Origin: Sphaerimonospora cavernae
GTDB lineage: Bacteria; Actinomycetota; Actinomycetes; Streptosporangiales; Streptosporangiaceae
Reading direction: 5' to 3'
Assembly (NCBI RefSeq): GCF_042435035.1
Contig: NZ_JBHMQT010000014.1
Span: 183,104-247,103, forward strand
Length of the DNA stretch: 64,000 nt
Position 1 is the stretch's first letter, and every line of letters starts with the position of its first letter. The notes under the pieces were generated by a model. It had not been told where the DNA came from. It searched no databases and saw only the letters and a program-made list of their open reading frames with translations. Below, piece after piece: positions 48,923 to 57,398 of the stretch. Position numbers and translations under genes: made by a program.

Positions 48923-50301
48923 CTCTCCGACGCCACCTGGATGGGGGTGGTGGGATCGTCGTGATCCTTGACGGTCGTCTCGACGGCCACGCCTACGGGC
49001 GGCTCGGGCAGGGACTGCGCGTGCTGCCAGCCGTCCCGTTCCAGTGCCTTGACGAAGGTGCCGACCATGTCGGGGTCGAACTGGGTCCCGGCGTTCTTAC
49101 GCAGCTCGGCGATCGCCTCCTCGACCGACTTCGCCTTGCGGTAGGACCGGTCGGACGTCATCGAGTCGAACGCGTCGGCCACCGCGATGATCCGGGCGAA
49201 CTCCGGGATCTCGGATCCGGCCAGGCCCATCGGGTAACCCTTCCCGTCGTATTTCTCGTGGTGATGCATGATCCCGGCGAACGCCTCGTCGAGGAAGTCG
49301 ATGCCGCGCACGATCTCCAGACCCCGCATCGGATGGAGCTGGATCGCGGCGAACTCCTCCTCGCTGAGCTTGCCCTCCTTCTGCAGGACCTTCGTCGGCA
49401 CGCCCAGTTTGCCCACGTCGTGGAGCATGCCGGCATAGCGGATGGCCCGCAGTCGCTCGGTGCCCATGCCGAGCTCCTCGGCGATCATGGAAGACGCCGC
49501 CGAGACCCGGGTGCAGTGACCCCGGGTGTAGTAGTCCTTGGTCTCCACCGCCTGGCACAGCGCCGCGATGGTCGCGTCGTACGAGCGCTGCTCGGCGTGG
49601 TAGTGCCCCAGCGCCCAACGTGCGACGAACAGCGGCAGCAGTACGAGCACCGTCGAGATCGACTGCACCGTGGCCCACAGAGCCGCGATCAGCAGGCCGA
49701 AGACGGCGTAGCCGACGTACGACCCGAGGAACTGGACGGTCGCGCGCAGCGGCACCTGGTTCCTGCCGACCTCGGAGGCGAGTTGCAGGATGCCCGCGGT
49801 CAGCAGAAAGTTGATCAGTACGAAGACACCGGTCGCCGCACCGTACGGCACGAGGATGCCGGGGAAGTCCGCGGTCCTGGGCAGACCGGGAACGCCCCCC
49901 GCCAACTCGAAGGCCCAACCGGCCGCGTAACCGCAGACCGCGTACTGCGCCCCGTTGAACAGGCGTTTCACCAGCGACAGCCCGGGGCGTACATTGACCA
50001 GGGCCATCAGGCCGACCAGCGCCGCACCTTCCGGGCCTACCAGCACGACGGCCGCCAGCGCGGCCGAGTAGCTCACCGACACCGCCACGTGGGGCACGTT
50101 GAGCAGGGTCGGCACGGATTCACAGAGCAGGAAGAGCAGGGCCAGCACGAGGACGGTGGCCCAGTCGAGGTCGGCGATATTCCCGGGCGTGTGGCTGTTC
50201 CCGGGCACATAGACGCTCCGCGCGATCAGGAACCCGGCGATCCCGATCAGCGCGGCGAAGTAGACCCTGGCAGGCCACGGCAGTTCCCGCAATGCGGCCA
50301 C
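48919..50301 (-). CDS. Membrane-bound HD-GYP phosphodiesterase
   Basis: A 460-residue protein: six to seven membrane helices (about 12-230), then a complete HD-GYP domain (about 240-430) with TRGHCTRVSAAS, AGMLHDVGKLGVP, HHHEKYDGKGYP and ADAFDSMTSDRSYR. HD-GYP domains hydrolyse c-di-GMP or related dinucleotides. The GTG at 50301 is the likely start, although the ribosome binding site is weak. It is coupled to the degenerate HD gene. A small membrane-peptide gene lies 108 bases upstream on the same strand. Confidence 0.9.
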   Translation of the reverse strand: MAALRELPWPARVYFAALIGIAGFLIARSVYVPGNSHTPGNIADLDWATVLVLALLFLLCESVPTLLNVPHVAVSVSYSAALAAVVLVGPEGAALVGLMALVNVRPGLSLVKRLFNGAQYAVCGYAAGWAFELAGGVPGLPRTADFPGILVPYGAATGVFVLINFLLTAGILQLASEVGRNQVPLRATVQFLGSYVGYAVFGLLIAALWATVQSISTVLVLLPLFVARWALGHYHAEQRSYDATIAALCQAVETKDYYTRGHCTRVSAASSMIAEELGMGTERLRAIRYAGMLHDVGKLGVPTKVLQKEGKLSEEEFAAIQLHPMRGLEIVRGIDFLDEAFAGIMHHHEKYDGKGYPMGLAGSEIPEFARIIAVADAFDSMTSDRSYRKAKSVEEAIAELRKNAGTQFDPDMVGTFVKALERDGWQHAQSLPEPPVGVAVETTVKDHDDPTTPIQVASER

Positions 50302-50409
50302 CTCGGATGAGAGAGGAGCCCGCGACCCCGCGGTCTGCTCAGAGACGATCAGCCACAGGGGCCACGGGCGCGGGTTGGGTATGTCGACGAAGACGATCCG
50401 TCCGACACC

Positions 50410-50520
50410 CTAGATCCAGGAGATTCCCTGGGTGGTCCCGGTGACCGGACCGGCCAGAGCCAGAACCGGCGAGAGCAGCGTCAGCGCCACGATCAGCCTG
50501 ACGATGGTCTTCCCAAGCAT
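50410..50520 (-). CDS. 36-residue hydrophobic peptide
   Basis: A short frame (ATG 50520 to TAG 50410) encoding 36 residues: MLGKTIVRLIVALTLLSPVL, then ALAGPVTGTTQGISWI. GGAGG stands six bases before the ATG, a better ribosome binding site than most in the window. It has a basic start, one hydrophobic helix and a possible signal-peptidase site after ALA. It is on the same strand as, and 108 bases ahead of, the HD-GYP gene. No family is recognised; it is either a small membrane protein or a secreted peptide of about 14 residues after cleavage. Confidence 0.6.
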   Translation of the reverse strand: MLGKTIVRLIVALTLLSPVLALAGPVTGTTQGISWI

Positions 50521-50723
50521 GTGCCGCCTCCACATTCGTTCGCGAGATCAGGCTACAGAACGGGACACCAGACCTCAGGGATGTCGAAGCATCGCGGCCA
50601 AACCGTAATCAAGCCATCACACCCCGTTGAATTGCCCGACTCTGTAGCAGTTGGCACGGGTACTCCAGAACTGCGCCGGATGCCGCGCCCGAGCGAGATG
50701 GCACAGAACGCGCCGCGCGTCGA

Positions 50724-51764
50724 TCAGTCGTCGTCGGAGGTGCCCTCGCGGCTGGTCAACAGGCGTCTGAGCGACTCCAGCCGGGCCGGCTCGGCATGGC
50801 CCTCGGCGACGAGGCGGTCCAGTGCGCAGTCATCGCCCAGATGGGTGCAGCCCTTCGGGCAGTCGACCGTGGTCTCGATCAGGTCGGGGAAGGAGGCGAG
50901 CACGGTCTCCACCGACACGTGGGCCAGCCCGAACCCGCGCACCCCGGGGGTGTCGATGATCCAGCCGCCCTCCGGCAACTCCAGCGCGACCGCGGACGTC
51001 GAGGTGTGCCTGCCCCGGCCGGTGACCGCGTTGACGTGCGACACGGCCCGCCGGGCATGCGGCACCAGCGCGTTGACCAGGGTTGACTTGCCGACGCCGG
51101 AATGCCCCACCAGCACGCTGATCCGGTCGGTCAGCCGCTCGCGCAGCGCGTCGAGCGGGCCGCCCTTGGCGACCACGACGTACGGCACGCCGAGGGGCTC
51201 ATAGTGCGACACCAGGTCGTCGGCCGGAGCGAGGTCGGCCTTGGTCAGGCACAGCAGCGGCTCGATGTCCGCGTCGAACGCCGCGACCAGCAGCCGGTCG
51301 ATCATCCGGGGGCGGGGCAACGGATCGGCGAGCGCGGTCACGATGACGAGTTGGTCGGCGTTGGCCACGACCGGGCGCTCCACTCCGTCCTCGGTGTCGT
51401 CGGCGCTGCGCAGTAGCACCGAACGGCGCTCCTCCACCCGCACGACCCGGGCGAGCGTGTCGGGCTGACCGCTCACGTCGCCCACGAGCGCCACGCGGTC
51501 TCCGACGACGATGCCCTTGCGTCCCAGCTCGCGGGCCTTCATCGCGACGACGAGGACCGGCTCGGGCCGGCCGGCACGACGGTCGCCGTCCGCGGGGGCC
51601 GCACCGTCGTGACCGACCAGGCAGGTGTACCGCCCACGGTCGACGGCGACGACGAAGCCCGCCACGGCGCCCTTGTGGGCAGGGCGGATCCGCGTCCGGG
51701 GACGGGATCCCTTGCCCGGCCTTACCTTGACATCGTCCTCGTCGTAGTGCCGCCGCCTGCTCAG
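50724..51764 (-). CDS. rsgA: Ribosome small subunit-dependent GTPase A
   Basis: A 346-residue circularly permuted GTPase that matures the 30S subunit. An OB domain (about 1-110) precedes G4 (LTKADL), G1 (GHSGVGKSTLVNAL) and G3 (DTPG); the zinc-binding tail is CPKGCTHLGDDC. The conserved N-terminus (HYDEDDVKVRPGKGSRPRTR) requires a start just upstream, yet no ATG, GTG or TTG exists in frame there; CTG 51764, with GAGGGG eight bases before it, is the best candidate. It follows aroA by 79 bases, the order also seen in mycobacteria. Confidence 0.88.
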   Translation of the reverse strand: MSRRRHYDEDDVKVRPGKGSRPRTRIRPAHKGAVAGFVVAVDRGRYTCLVGHDGAAPADGDRRAGRPEPVLVVAMKARELGRKGIVVGDRVALVGDVSGQPDTLARVVRVEERRSVLLRSADDTEDGVERPVVANADQLVIVTALADPLPRPRMIDRLLVAAFDADIEPLLCLTKADLAPADDLVSHYEPLGVPYVVVAKGGPLDALRERLTDRISVLVGHSGVGKSTLVNALVPHARRAVSHVNAVTGRGRHTSTSAVALELPEGGWIIDTPGVRGFGLAHVSVETVLASFPDLIETTVDCPKGCTHLGDDCALDRLVAEGHAEPARLESLRRLLTSREGTSDDD

Positions 51765-51843
51765 CGCCCGCGCCCCCTCGCGGACGCGACAGCCGTACGG
51801 CCCGTGCCGCGACTCACCGCGCCCTGTCTCATTGGGCCCCGTC

Positions 51844-53181
51844 TCATTGGACGGTCCCGTCCAGCATCTCGGTCCACATGTGGGCGAACCGGGGAAGCGT
51901 CTTCGCCGTGGTGGCGATGTTCTCCACCTCGACACCCGGTACGGCGAGGCCGACGACGGCCCCGGCGGTCGCCATCCGATGATCCTCGTAGGTGCGGAAG
52001 ACCCCGCCGGACAGCGGCCTCGGCCGGATCTCCAGCCCGTCGTCGGTCTCGCGGGCATCGCCGCCCAGACGGTTGATCTCGGTGGCGAGCGCGGCGATGC
52101 GGTCGGTCTCGTGCCCGCGGATGTGGGCCACGCCGCTGATCCGGGACGGCCCGTCGGCGAGCGCCGCGAGCGCCGCGATCGTGGGGGTCAGCTCGCTCTC
52201 GTCGTGCAGGTCCACGTCGATGCCCCGCACCCGGCCGGTGCCCGTCACCCGCAGGCCCTCGGATAGCAGGGTGACATTGGCGCCCATCTCGGCGAGCAGA
52301 CCGCGCAGCCGGTCGCCCCCCTGGGTGGTCTCCGCCGGCCAGTCCGGGACGGTCACGGTGCCGCCGGTGATGAGAGCTGCGGCCAGGAAGGGGGCCGCGT
52401 TCGACAGATCGGGCTCGACCGTGACGGGCCGGGCCCGGACCGGGCCGGGCAGCACCCGCCACACGTCGGCCTCGGAGTCGTCCACCTCCACCCCGGCCTG
52501 GCGCAGCATGTGCACGGTCATCGCGATGTGCGGCATCGACGGGACCGCCGGGCCACTGTGCCGGACGGTGACGCCCTTCTCGAAGCGGGCGGCGGCCAGG
52601 AGCAGACCGGAGACCATCTGCGAGGAGGCGGACGCGTCGATCACCACTTCGCCGCCGATGATCCGGCCACGTACGGTGAACGGCAGCGCGTCACCGTCGA
52701 CGTTCGCGCCGAGCGAGCGCAGCGCCGACAGGATCGAGCCCATCGGCCGCTTGCGCGCGTGCGGATCGCCGTCGAAGGAGACCGGCCCGTCGGCGAGCGC
52801 GGCCACCGGCGGCACGAACCGCATGACCGTGCCTGCGAGGCCCACGTCGATCGAGACACCGCCTCTGATCGGATGAGGGACGATCGACCAGTCCACGCCG
52901 GCGTCGCTGTCGTTCGACGGCGTCATCTCCGTGCCCAGCGACCGCAGTGCCGCCGCCATGAGATCTGCGTCGCGACTGCGCAGCGCGCTCCGTACCGTGC
53001 CGGGCTCCTCGGCCAGCGCGGCGAGCAGCAGCGCACGGTTGGTCACCGACTTGGAGCCGGGCAGGCGTACGGACGCGTCGATCGGCCCGGTGGCCGTCGG
53101 AGCGGGCCAGCACGGCGCGGCGTGGTCCACAACGGTGTCGTTCGGTTCGTCGTCGCGTGGTGCGGACTGTGCGGAGGCCAT
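51844..53181 (-). CDS. aroA: EPSP synthase (3-phosphoshikimate 1-carboxyvinyltransferase)
   Basis: A 445-residue shikimate-pathway enzyme. LPGSKSVTNRALLLAALAEE is the substrate-binding signature; GLAGTVMRFVPP, SSQMVSGLLLAA and DLHDESELTPTIAALAAL are further family motifs, and the C-terminus contains FRTYEDHRMATAGAVVGLAV. The ATG at 53181 is used. It is upstream of rsgA on the same strand and divergent from the SRAP gene. Confidence 0.95.
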   Translation of the reverse strand: MASAQSAPRDDEPNDTVVDHAAPCWPAPTATGPIDASVRLPGSKSVTNRALLLAALAEEPGTVRSALRSRDADLMAAALRSLGTEMTPSNDSDAGVDWSIVPHPIRGGVSIDVGLAGTVMRFVPPVAALADGPVSFDGDPHARKRPMGSILSALRSLGANVDGDALPFTVRGRIIGGEVVIDASASSQMVSGLLLAAARFEKGVTVRHSGPAVPSMPHIAMTVHMLRQAGVEVDDSEADVWRVLPGPVRARPVTVEPDLSNAAPFLAAALITGGTVTVPDWPAETTQGGDRLRGLLAEMGANVTLLSEGLRVTGTGRVRGIDVDLHDESELTPTIAALAALADGPSRISGVAHIRGHETDRIAALATEINRLGGDARETDDGLEIRPRPLSGGVFRTYEDHRMATAGAVVGLAVPGVEVENIATTAKTLPRFAHMWTEMLDGTVQ

Positions 53182-53255
53182 GTTCGCAAGCTTATCGACC
53201 CGCCCACCTCCGGCGGGGACGCGCGTGATCCCTTTGTGGATGGCAGAGTTGTGGC

Positions 53256-54026
53256 ATGTGCGGTAGGTACGCGTCTGCGCGGAAGAAGCACGAATTGCTG
53301 GAGGAGTTTCAGGTCGAGATGGACGGCGTGCCCGACCAGGAGCTGTCTCCGGACTACAACGTCGCGCCCACCAAGAAGATCTATGCCGTGATGAGCAGGG
53401 TGCCGGAGATCGAGGGCGAGAGCCTGTCGGACCGCCCGGTCAGGCAGTTGCAGATCGTGCGATGGGGCCTCGTCCCGAGTTGGGCGAAGGATCCCTCGAT
53501 CGGCGCGCGGCTCATCAATGCCCGTGTGGAGACCGTGGCGGAGAAACCTTCGTTCCGCAGGGCGTTCGCCTCGCGGCGGTGCCTGATCCCGGCCGACGGC
53601 TACTACGAGTGGATGCCCCTCGAAGGCAGGAAGAAGCAGCCGTACTTCATCCATCCGGCGGACGGCGGCCTGCTCGCGATGGCCGGACTGTACGAGTTCT
53701 GGAAGGACCCGGGGCGTGCGGACGACGACCCGCTCAAGTGGCTGTGCACCTGCACGGTGATCACCACCACCGCCGAGGACGAGGCGGGGCGGATCCACGA
53801 CCGCATGCCGATGATGATCGAGCGTGACCGCTGGGCCGACTGGCTCGACCCGCGGACCGAGGACCCCTCCGGGCTGCTGGGGTCCGCTGGGCTACTGCTC
53901 CGGGCGGGCCCCGGCCGGCTGCGGGCGTACCCGGTCTCCACCGCCGTGAACAACGTCCGGAACAACGGTCGTGAACTGCTCGAGCCGCTCGACGGCGAAC
54001 CGGAGGAAGCGGGGGCGCTTTTCTGA
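53256..54026 (+). CDS. yedK: SRAP-domain DNA-protein crosslink protein (YedK/HMCES-like)
   Basis: A 256-residue SOS-response-associated peptidase. Cys2 (MCGRYAS) is the nucleophile that forms a thiazolidine with abasic sites. LINARVETVAEKPSFRRAF, CLIPADGYYEW (catalytic Glu) and HDRMPMMI are family motifs. It protects abasic sites in single-stranded DNA. It is divergent from aroA, the same neighbour as in mycobacteria. Confidence 0.94.
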   Translation: MCGRYASARKKHELLEEFQVEMDGVPDQELSPDYNVAPTKKIYAVMSRVPEIEGESLSDRPVRQLQIVRWGLVPSWAKDPSIGARLINARVETVAEKPSFRRAFASRRCLIPADGYYEWMPLEGRKKQPYFIHPADGGLLAMAGLYEFWKDPGRADDDPLKWLCTCTVITTTAEDEAGRIHDRMPMMIERDRWADWLDPRTEDPSGLLGSAGLLLRAGPGRLRAYPVSTAVNNVRNNGRELLEPLDGEPEEAGALF

Positions 54027-54045
54027 CCCACCCGACCGGGCGAGG

Positions 54046-54096
54046 GGTGTAAACGGGCGATGAACTGGGCATCCGTGAGGAAAGCGATTTACACCC
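54046..54096. promoter_or_regulatory. Long-spaced inverted repeat before the DksA-like gene
   Basis: GGGTGTAAA (from 54045) and TTTACACCC (to 54096) are inverted arms about 42 bases apart centre to centre, in the 144-base gap ahead of the DksA-like gene. They could be paired operator half-sites or the base of a cruciform; no regulator is known. Confidence 0.4.
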
Positions 54097-54170
54097 AGTA
54101 ACCAGCTCGAACCGTCAGGAGGCCGGGGCTCCTCGACGGATTCCCCCATACGTCCCGGAGGTGCGGACTC

Positions 54171-54506
54171 GTGGACGACGCGACCGTGCGCATGCGCCTG
54201 GAGGGCATGCTCCAGGAGCTTGACAGGTCCATCAGGGTGCTCAAGGGGGATGGCGTCGACCTGCGGGACAGGTCGGCGGCTGACGGGGGCGCCCACCTCA
54301 CCGATTCCGACCGGACCCGGGCCATGCTCGACGTGGCCGCGCGGCAGCGCACCGCGGTGCTGGCCGCGCTGAAGCGGCTCGAGGACGGCGGCTACGGACG
54401 GTGCGTCGACTGCGGCAAGGCCGTACCGGACGGCAGACTGGAGGCGCGTCCCGAGGCGGCACGGTGCGTCCAGTGCCAGTCGCGGGTCGAACGCCGTCGC
54501 CGCTGA
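54171..54506 (+). CDS. TraR/DksA-type zinc-finger protein
   Basis: A 111-residue protein with a helical N-terminus and a DksA-type zinc finger (GRCVDCGKAVPDGRLEARPE, CVQCQSRVE; four cysteines). It lacks the long coiled-coil with the acidic DxxDxA tip of true DksA, so an RNA polymerase effect is only a family-level inference. The GTG at 54171 is the start. Confidence 0.85.
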   Translation: MDDATVRMRLEGMLQELDRSIRVLKGDGVDLRDRSAADGGAHLTDSDRTRAMLDVAARQRTAVLAALKRLEDGGYGRCVDCGKAVPDGRLEARPEAARCVQCQSRVERRRR

Positions 54507-54534
54507 GCACCGTCCCTTCGGCCGTGCGAGGGCT

Positions 54535-55347
54535 TCAGAGCGGCTTGCGGGCGCTGGCGACCAGGTGGATGCCGACCGTGTCGTCCCCGTCGCCCTCGGA
54601 CTCCAACTCGGTGCGCACCAGCCAGGCGAGCGACCGGCTCTCCGAGCTCAGCACGTGATCGACAGTGGACGGGGACAGCACGGTACGCGGGCGGATCCAC
54701 TCCGTCTCCAGCCCTGCCGAGGTGATCAGCTCGCGCATCTGGGCGCTGGTGAAACACCGGGTGATGCTGCCGTCCGGCCACGGGACCAGCATGACCTCCC
54801 CGGTCTGGCAGAGATGGGCCCAGTAGTTCTGCTCGGCGAGGATCGCCATGCCGAGAACCAGGGAGTCGACGCACAGCAGCGCCCGGCCGCCGGGCTTGAG
54901 CACGCGCGCCACGTCCTCCATGACCGACTCGGCCATGATCTCGACCGACAGGACCCGCTGCTCGGCGACTATTCCGTCGACGGACTCGTCCGGCAGAAAG
55001 CTCAGGTCGTCGGCGCGCACCTTGTGAATCCGGTCGGAGGCGGCCCTGAGCCGGGGCTCGGCCGACCGGCGGAAGTCCATCACCTCGATCACCCGATGCC
55101 CGGCACGGGCGGCCTGGGCAGGCCACCGGCTGCGGCCGCCGGACAGGTCCAGCAGGAGGGAGGGGCGCTTGGGAAGCCACTGCCTGAGCTGCTCGGCCAC
55201 CACGGCGTGATAGAAGGTCCAATAGGGCCCGAGGGTGCCCGAGCCGTTGAGTTCGTTGGCCGGGATAGGCAGCACGAGCGGCTCCTGGACGTCGGTTACC
55301 GGACTCCAGCCGGTACTTGGTTTCTTTCCCCGTGCGGGAACGTTCAT
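54535..55347 (-). CDS. SAM-dependent methyltransferase
   Basis: A 270-residue class I methyltransferase (SLLLDLSGGRSRWPAQAARA, VIEVMDFRRSAEPRL, VARVLKPGGRALLCVDSL). ATG 55347 follows CAGGTG; GTG 55362 is an alternative. It is divergent from sigR with only about 50 bases between starts, so it may be transcribed from the same redox-responsive region. The substrate is unknown. Confidence 0.8.
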   Translation of the reverse strand: MNVPARGKKPSTGWSPVTDVQEPLVLPIPANELNGSGTLGPYWTFYHAVVAEQLRQWLPKRPSLLLDLSGGRSRWPAQAARAGHRVIEVMDFRRSAEPRLRAASDRIHKVRADDLSFLPDESVDGIVAEQRVLSVEIMAESVMEDVARVLKPGGRALLCVDSLVLGMAILAEQNYWAHLCQTGEVMLVPWPDGSITRCFTSAQMRELITSAGLETEWIRPRTVLSPSTVDHVLSSESRSLAWLVRTELESEGDGDDTVGIHLVASARKPL

Positions 55348-55364
55348 CACCTGAAACTGCACCG

Positions 55365-55390
55365 GGAACAGACTCTACGCCCGCCCTGTT
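55365..55390 (+). promoter_or_regulatory. SigR-type promoter
   Basis: GGAAC, an 18-base spacer and GTT match the SigR consensus (GGAAT-N18-GTT) with one mismatch. It is 11 bases before the first possible sigR start, which fits positive autoregulation, and the resulting transcript would be almost leaderless for the long SigR form. Confidence 0.65.
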
Positions 55391-55400
55391 GCAGTTGGGC

Positions 55401-56129
55401 ATGAAGACGTTGGTGCTGCCAGAAGTCCCCCGGCTGGCCCCGTACTCCGGGCCGGTATCCTCGGCTGGGTACGGCGTCCTGAAGGGGGTGGGTCCGGTCG
55501 CCACGACGGCCGAGGAGACTCTGGAGCAGCGCAGTGAGCGGTTCGAGCGCGACGTCATGCCGTATCTCGAGCAGCTTTACTCCGCGGCGCTCCGGATGAC
55601 CCGAAACGCAGCGGATGCCGAGGATCTTCTGCAGGAGACCTTCGTCAAGGCCTTCGCGTCCTTCCACCAGTTCCAGGTGGGGACGAACCTCAAGGCCTGG
55701 CTGTACCGCATCCTCACCAACACCTTCATCAACAGCTATCGCAAGAAGCAGCGGGAGCCCAGGCAGTCCGGCACCGAGGAGATCGAGGACTGGCAGCTCG
55801 CCCGGGCCGAGTCGCACATGTCGACCGGGCTCAAGTCCGCCGAGATCGAGGCGCTGGACCATCTGCCCGACAGCGACGTGAAGGACGCGCTCGCCGCGAT
55901 TCCCGAGGATTTCCGGATCGCCGTCTATCTCGCCGACGTCGAGGGCTTCCCGTACAAGGAGATCGCCGACATCATGGGCACTCCGATCGGGACCGTGATG
56001 TCGCGCCTGCACCGGGGACGGCGGCAGTTGCGAACCCTGCTCCACGACTACGCGCGCGAACGCGGACTCGTGCGGGCGGACTCCCCTGACGGAGGTCCCG
56101 GCGGGTCGCTTGGGGAGGAGATGCGATGA
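55401..56129 (+). CDS. sigR: ECF sigma factor SigR (disulfide stress)
   Basis: A SigR/SigH-type group 4 sigma factor. The core starts around EQRSERFERDVMPYLEQLYS; region 2 has AEDLLQETFVKAFASFHQF, and region 4 has VEGFPYKEIADIMGTPIGTV with MSRLHRGRRQLR. From ATG 55401 the protein has a roughly 40-residue extension; a GTG at 55488 would give the ordinary length. S. coelicolor makes both a stable SigR and a longer, unstable form from the inducible promoter; the arrangement here suggests the same. It is coupled to rsrA by an ATGA overlap. Confidence 0.93.
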   Translation: MKTLVLPEVPRLAPYSGPVSSAGYGVLKGVGPVATTAEETLEQRSERFERDVMPYLEQLYSAALRMTRNAADAEDLLQETFVKAFASFHQFQVGTNLKAWLYRILTNTFINSYRKKQREPRQSGTEEIEDWQLARAESHMSTGLKSAEIEALDHLPDSDVKDALAAIPEDFRIAVYLADVEGFPYKEIADIMGTPIGTVMSRLHRGRRQLRTLLHDYARERGLVRADSPDGGPGGSLGEEMR

Positions 56130-56392
56130 GCTGCGGGCGCCATCATGACACGCCGTGTAGCGACGTACTGGACCGTGTCTACAGCTACCTCGATGGCGAG
56201 CTGGACAACAGCGGATGCGCCGAGATCAGGCGGCATCTCGACGAGTGCGGACCCTGCCTCGAGGAGTATGGCCTGGAGCAGGCCATCAAGCAGCTCGTGG
56301 CCAGGAAATGCGGCTGTGATCCCGTCCCGGAGGACCTCCGGGCCAAGGTCCTGTCCCGCATCGCGCAGATCCGCACCGAGCTGGCCGACTGA
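56126..56392 (+). CDS. rsrA: Redox-sensing zinc anti-sigma factor RsrA
   Basis: An 88-residue ZAS-family anti-sigma factor. The zinc/redox motif is RRHLDECGPCLEEYG (HxxxCxxC), with further cysteines at the N-terminus (MSCGRHHDTPCSD) and in KCGCDP. It binds SigR and releases it on disulfide formation. The ATG at 56126 overlaps the sigR stop. Confidence 0.95.
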   Translation: MSCGRHHDTPCSDVLDRVYSYLDGELDNSGCAEIRRHLDECGPCLEEYGLEQAIKQLVARKCGCDPVPEDLRAKVLSRIAQIRTELAD

Positions 56393-56473
56393 CCCGAACC
56401 GGTCCGGGGCACGCCCGCATGTCCTACCCGGCGGTTAGGATCTACCGTCGAACCTTCAAGGAAGAGCGGGGAC

Positions 56474-57385
56474 ATGCGGGCACTGGTCACAGGCGGGACG
56501 GGGTTCATCGGATCCAATCTCGTCGATCGGCTTCTGGCGGACGGCCATGACGTGGCGGTGGTGGACGACCTCTCCTCCGGACACAACCGCAACCCCCACG
56601 CGTCCCTGCACGTCATGGACATACGGGACCCCGCGCTTGTGGATCTCGCACAGACGTGGCGGCCCGAGATCATCTGCCACCTCGCCGCCCAGATCAGCGT
56701 CCGCAGGAGCGTGGCCGATCCGCTCACCGACGCCAGGGCGAACATCGCGGGCACGATCAACGTGCTGGAGGCCGCCAAGCGGGGCGGCGCACGCAAGGTG
56801 GTCTACGCTTCGTCGGTCGCCGTGTACGGCAGGCCGGCGGTGATCCCGGTGCCAGGCGGCGCCCCCACCGATCCGCGCTCGCCGTACGCCGCTTCAAAAC
56901 TCAGCGGCGAACTCTACCTGGCCACCTACCGGGCACTGCACGGGCTCGAGTACACGGCTCTCGTGCTGTCCAACGTGTACGGTCCGCGGCAGTCACCGGA
57001 GGGCGAGGCGGGGGTCGTCGCGATCTTCACTGACGCGCTGCTCAGCGGGAAGCCCACGGTCGTGTACGGCGACGGCACCCAGACGCGTGACTACGTCTTC
57101 GTCCACGACGTGGTAGACGGATTCGCCCGCGCCTGCGGGACCGCCGGCGACGGGCGGCGGTTCAACCTCGGCACCGGCGTGCAGACCACCGACCGGGAGC
57201 TGCACACGCTGATCGCCGAAGCCACCGGAGCCCCCGACGAGCCGCGGTTCGAGCCGCCGCGCCCGGGCGATCTGCCCGCCATGGCCGTCGACCCCGCCCC
57301 GGCCCTCGACGGGCTCGGCTGGATCGCCAGGCACGACCTCCCCACCGGTCTCAAAGCCACCATCGCCTGGGCCCGCGAAAGCTGA
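56474..57385 (+). CDS. NAD-dependent epimerase (UDP-glucose 4-epimerase-like)
   Basis: A 303-residue extended SDR. The NAD motif is VTGGTGFIGSNLVDRLLADG; the catalytic SPYAASK motif carries Tyr and Lys; VYGDGTQTRDYVFVHDVVDG is typical of the GalE/RmlB-like subgroup. The ATG at 56474 follows GGAAGAGCGGGG. A TAGGAT -10-like box lies at 56437. It is monocistronic. The sugar nucleotide substrate is not certain. Confidence 0.88.
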   Translation: MRALVTGGTGFIGSNLVDRLLADGHDVAVVDDLSSGHNRNPHASLHVMDIRDPALVDLAQTWRPEIICHLAAQISVRRSVADPLTDARANIAGTINVLEAAKRGGARKVVYASSVAVYGRPAVIPVPGGAPTDPRSPYAASKLSGELYLATYRALHGLEYTALVLSNVYGPRQSPEGEAGVVAIFTDALLSGKPTVVYGDGTQTRDYVFVHDVVDGFARACGTAGDGRRFNLGTGVQTTDRELHTLIAEATGAPDEPRFEPPRPGDLPAMAVDPAPALDGLGWIARHDLPTGLKATIAWARES

Positions 57386-57398
57386 GCGCGGCCGCCGT

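Noticed and set aside
48961..50310. 449-codon plus-strand frame
   Set aside because: Antisense shadow of the HD-GYP gene.
50531..50550. Further copy of the junction motif (TTCGCGAGATCAGG)
   Set aside because: Only a partial match, and the flanking genes are not convergent.
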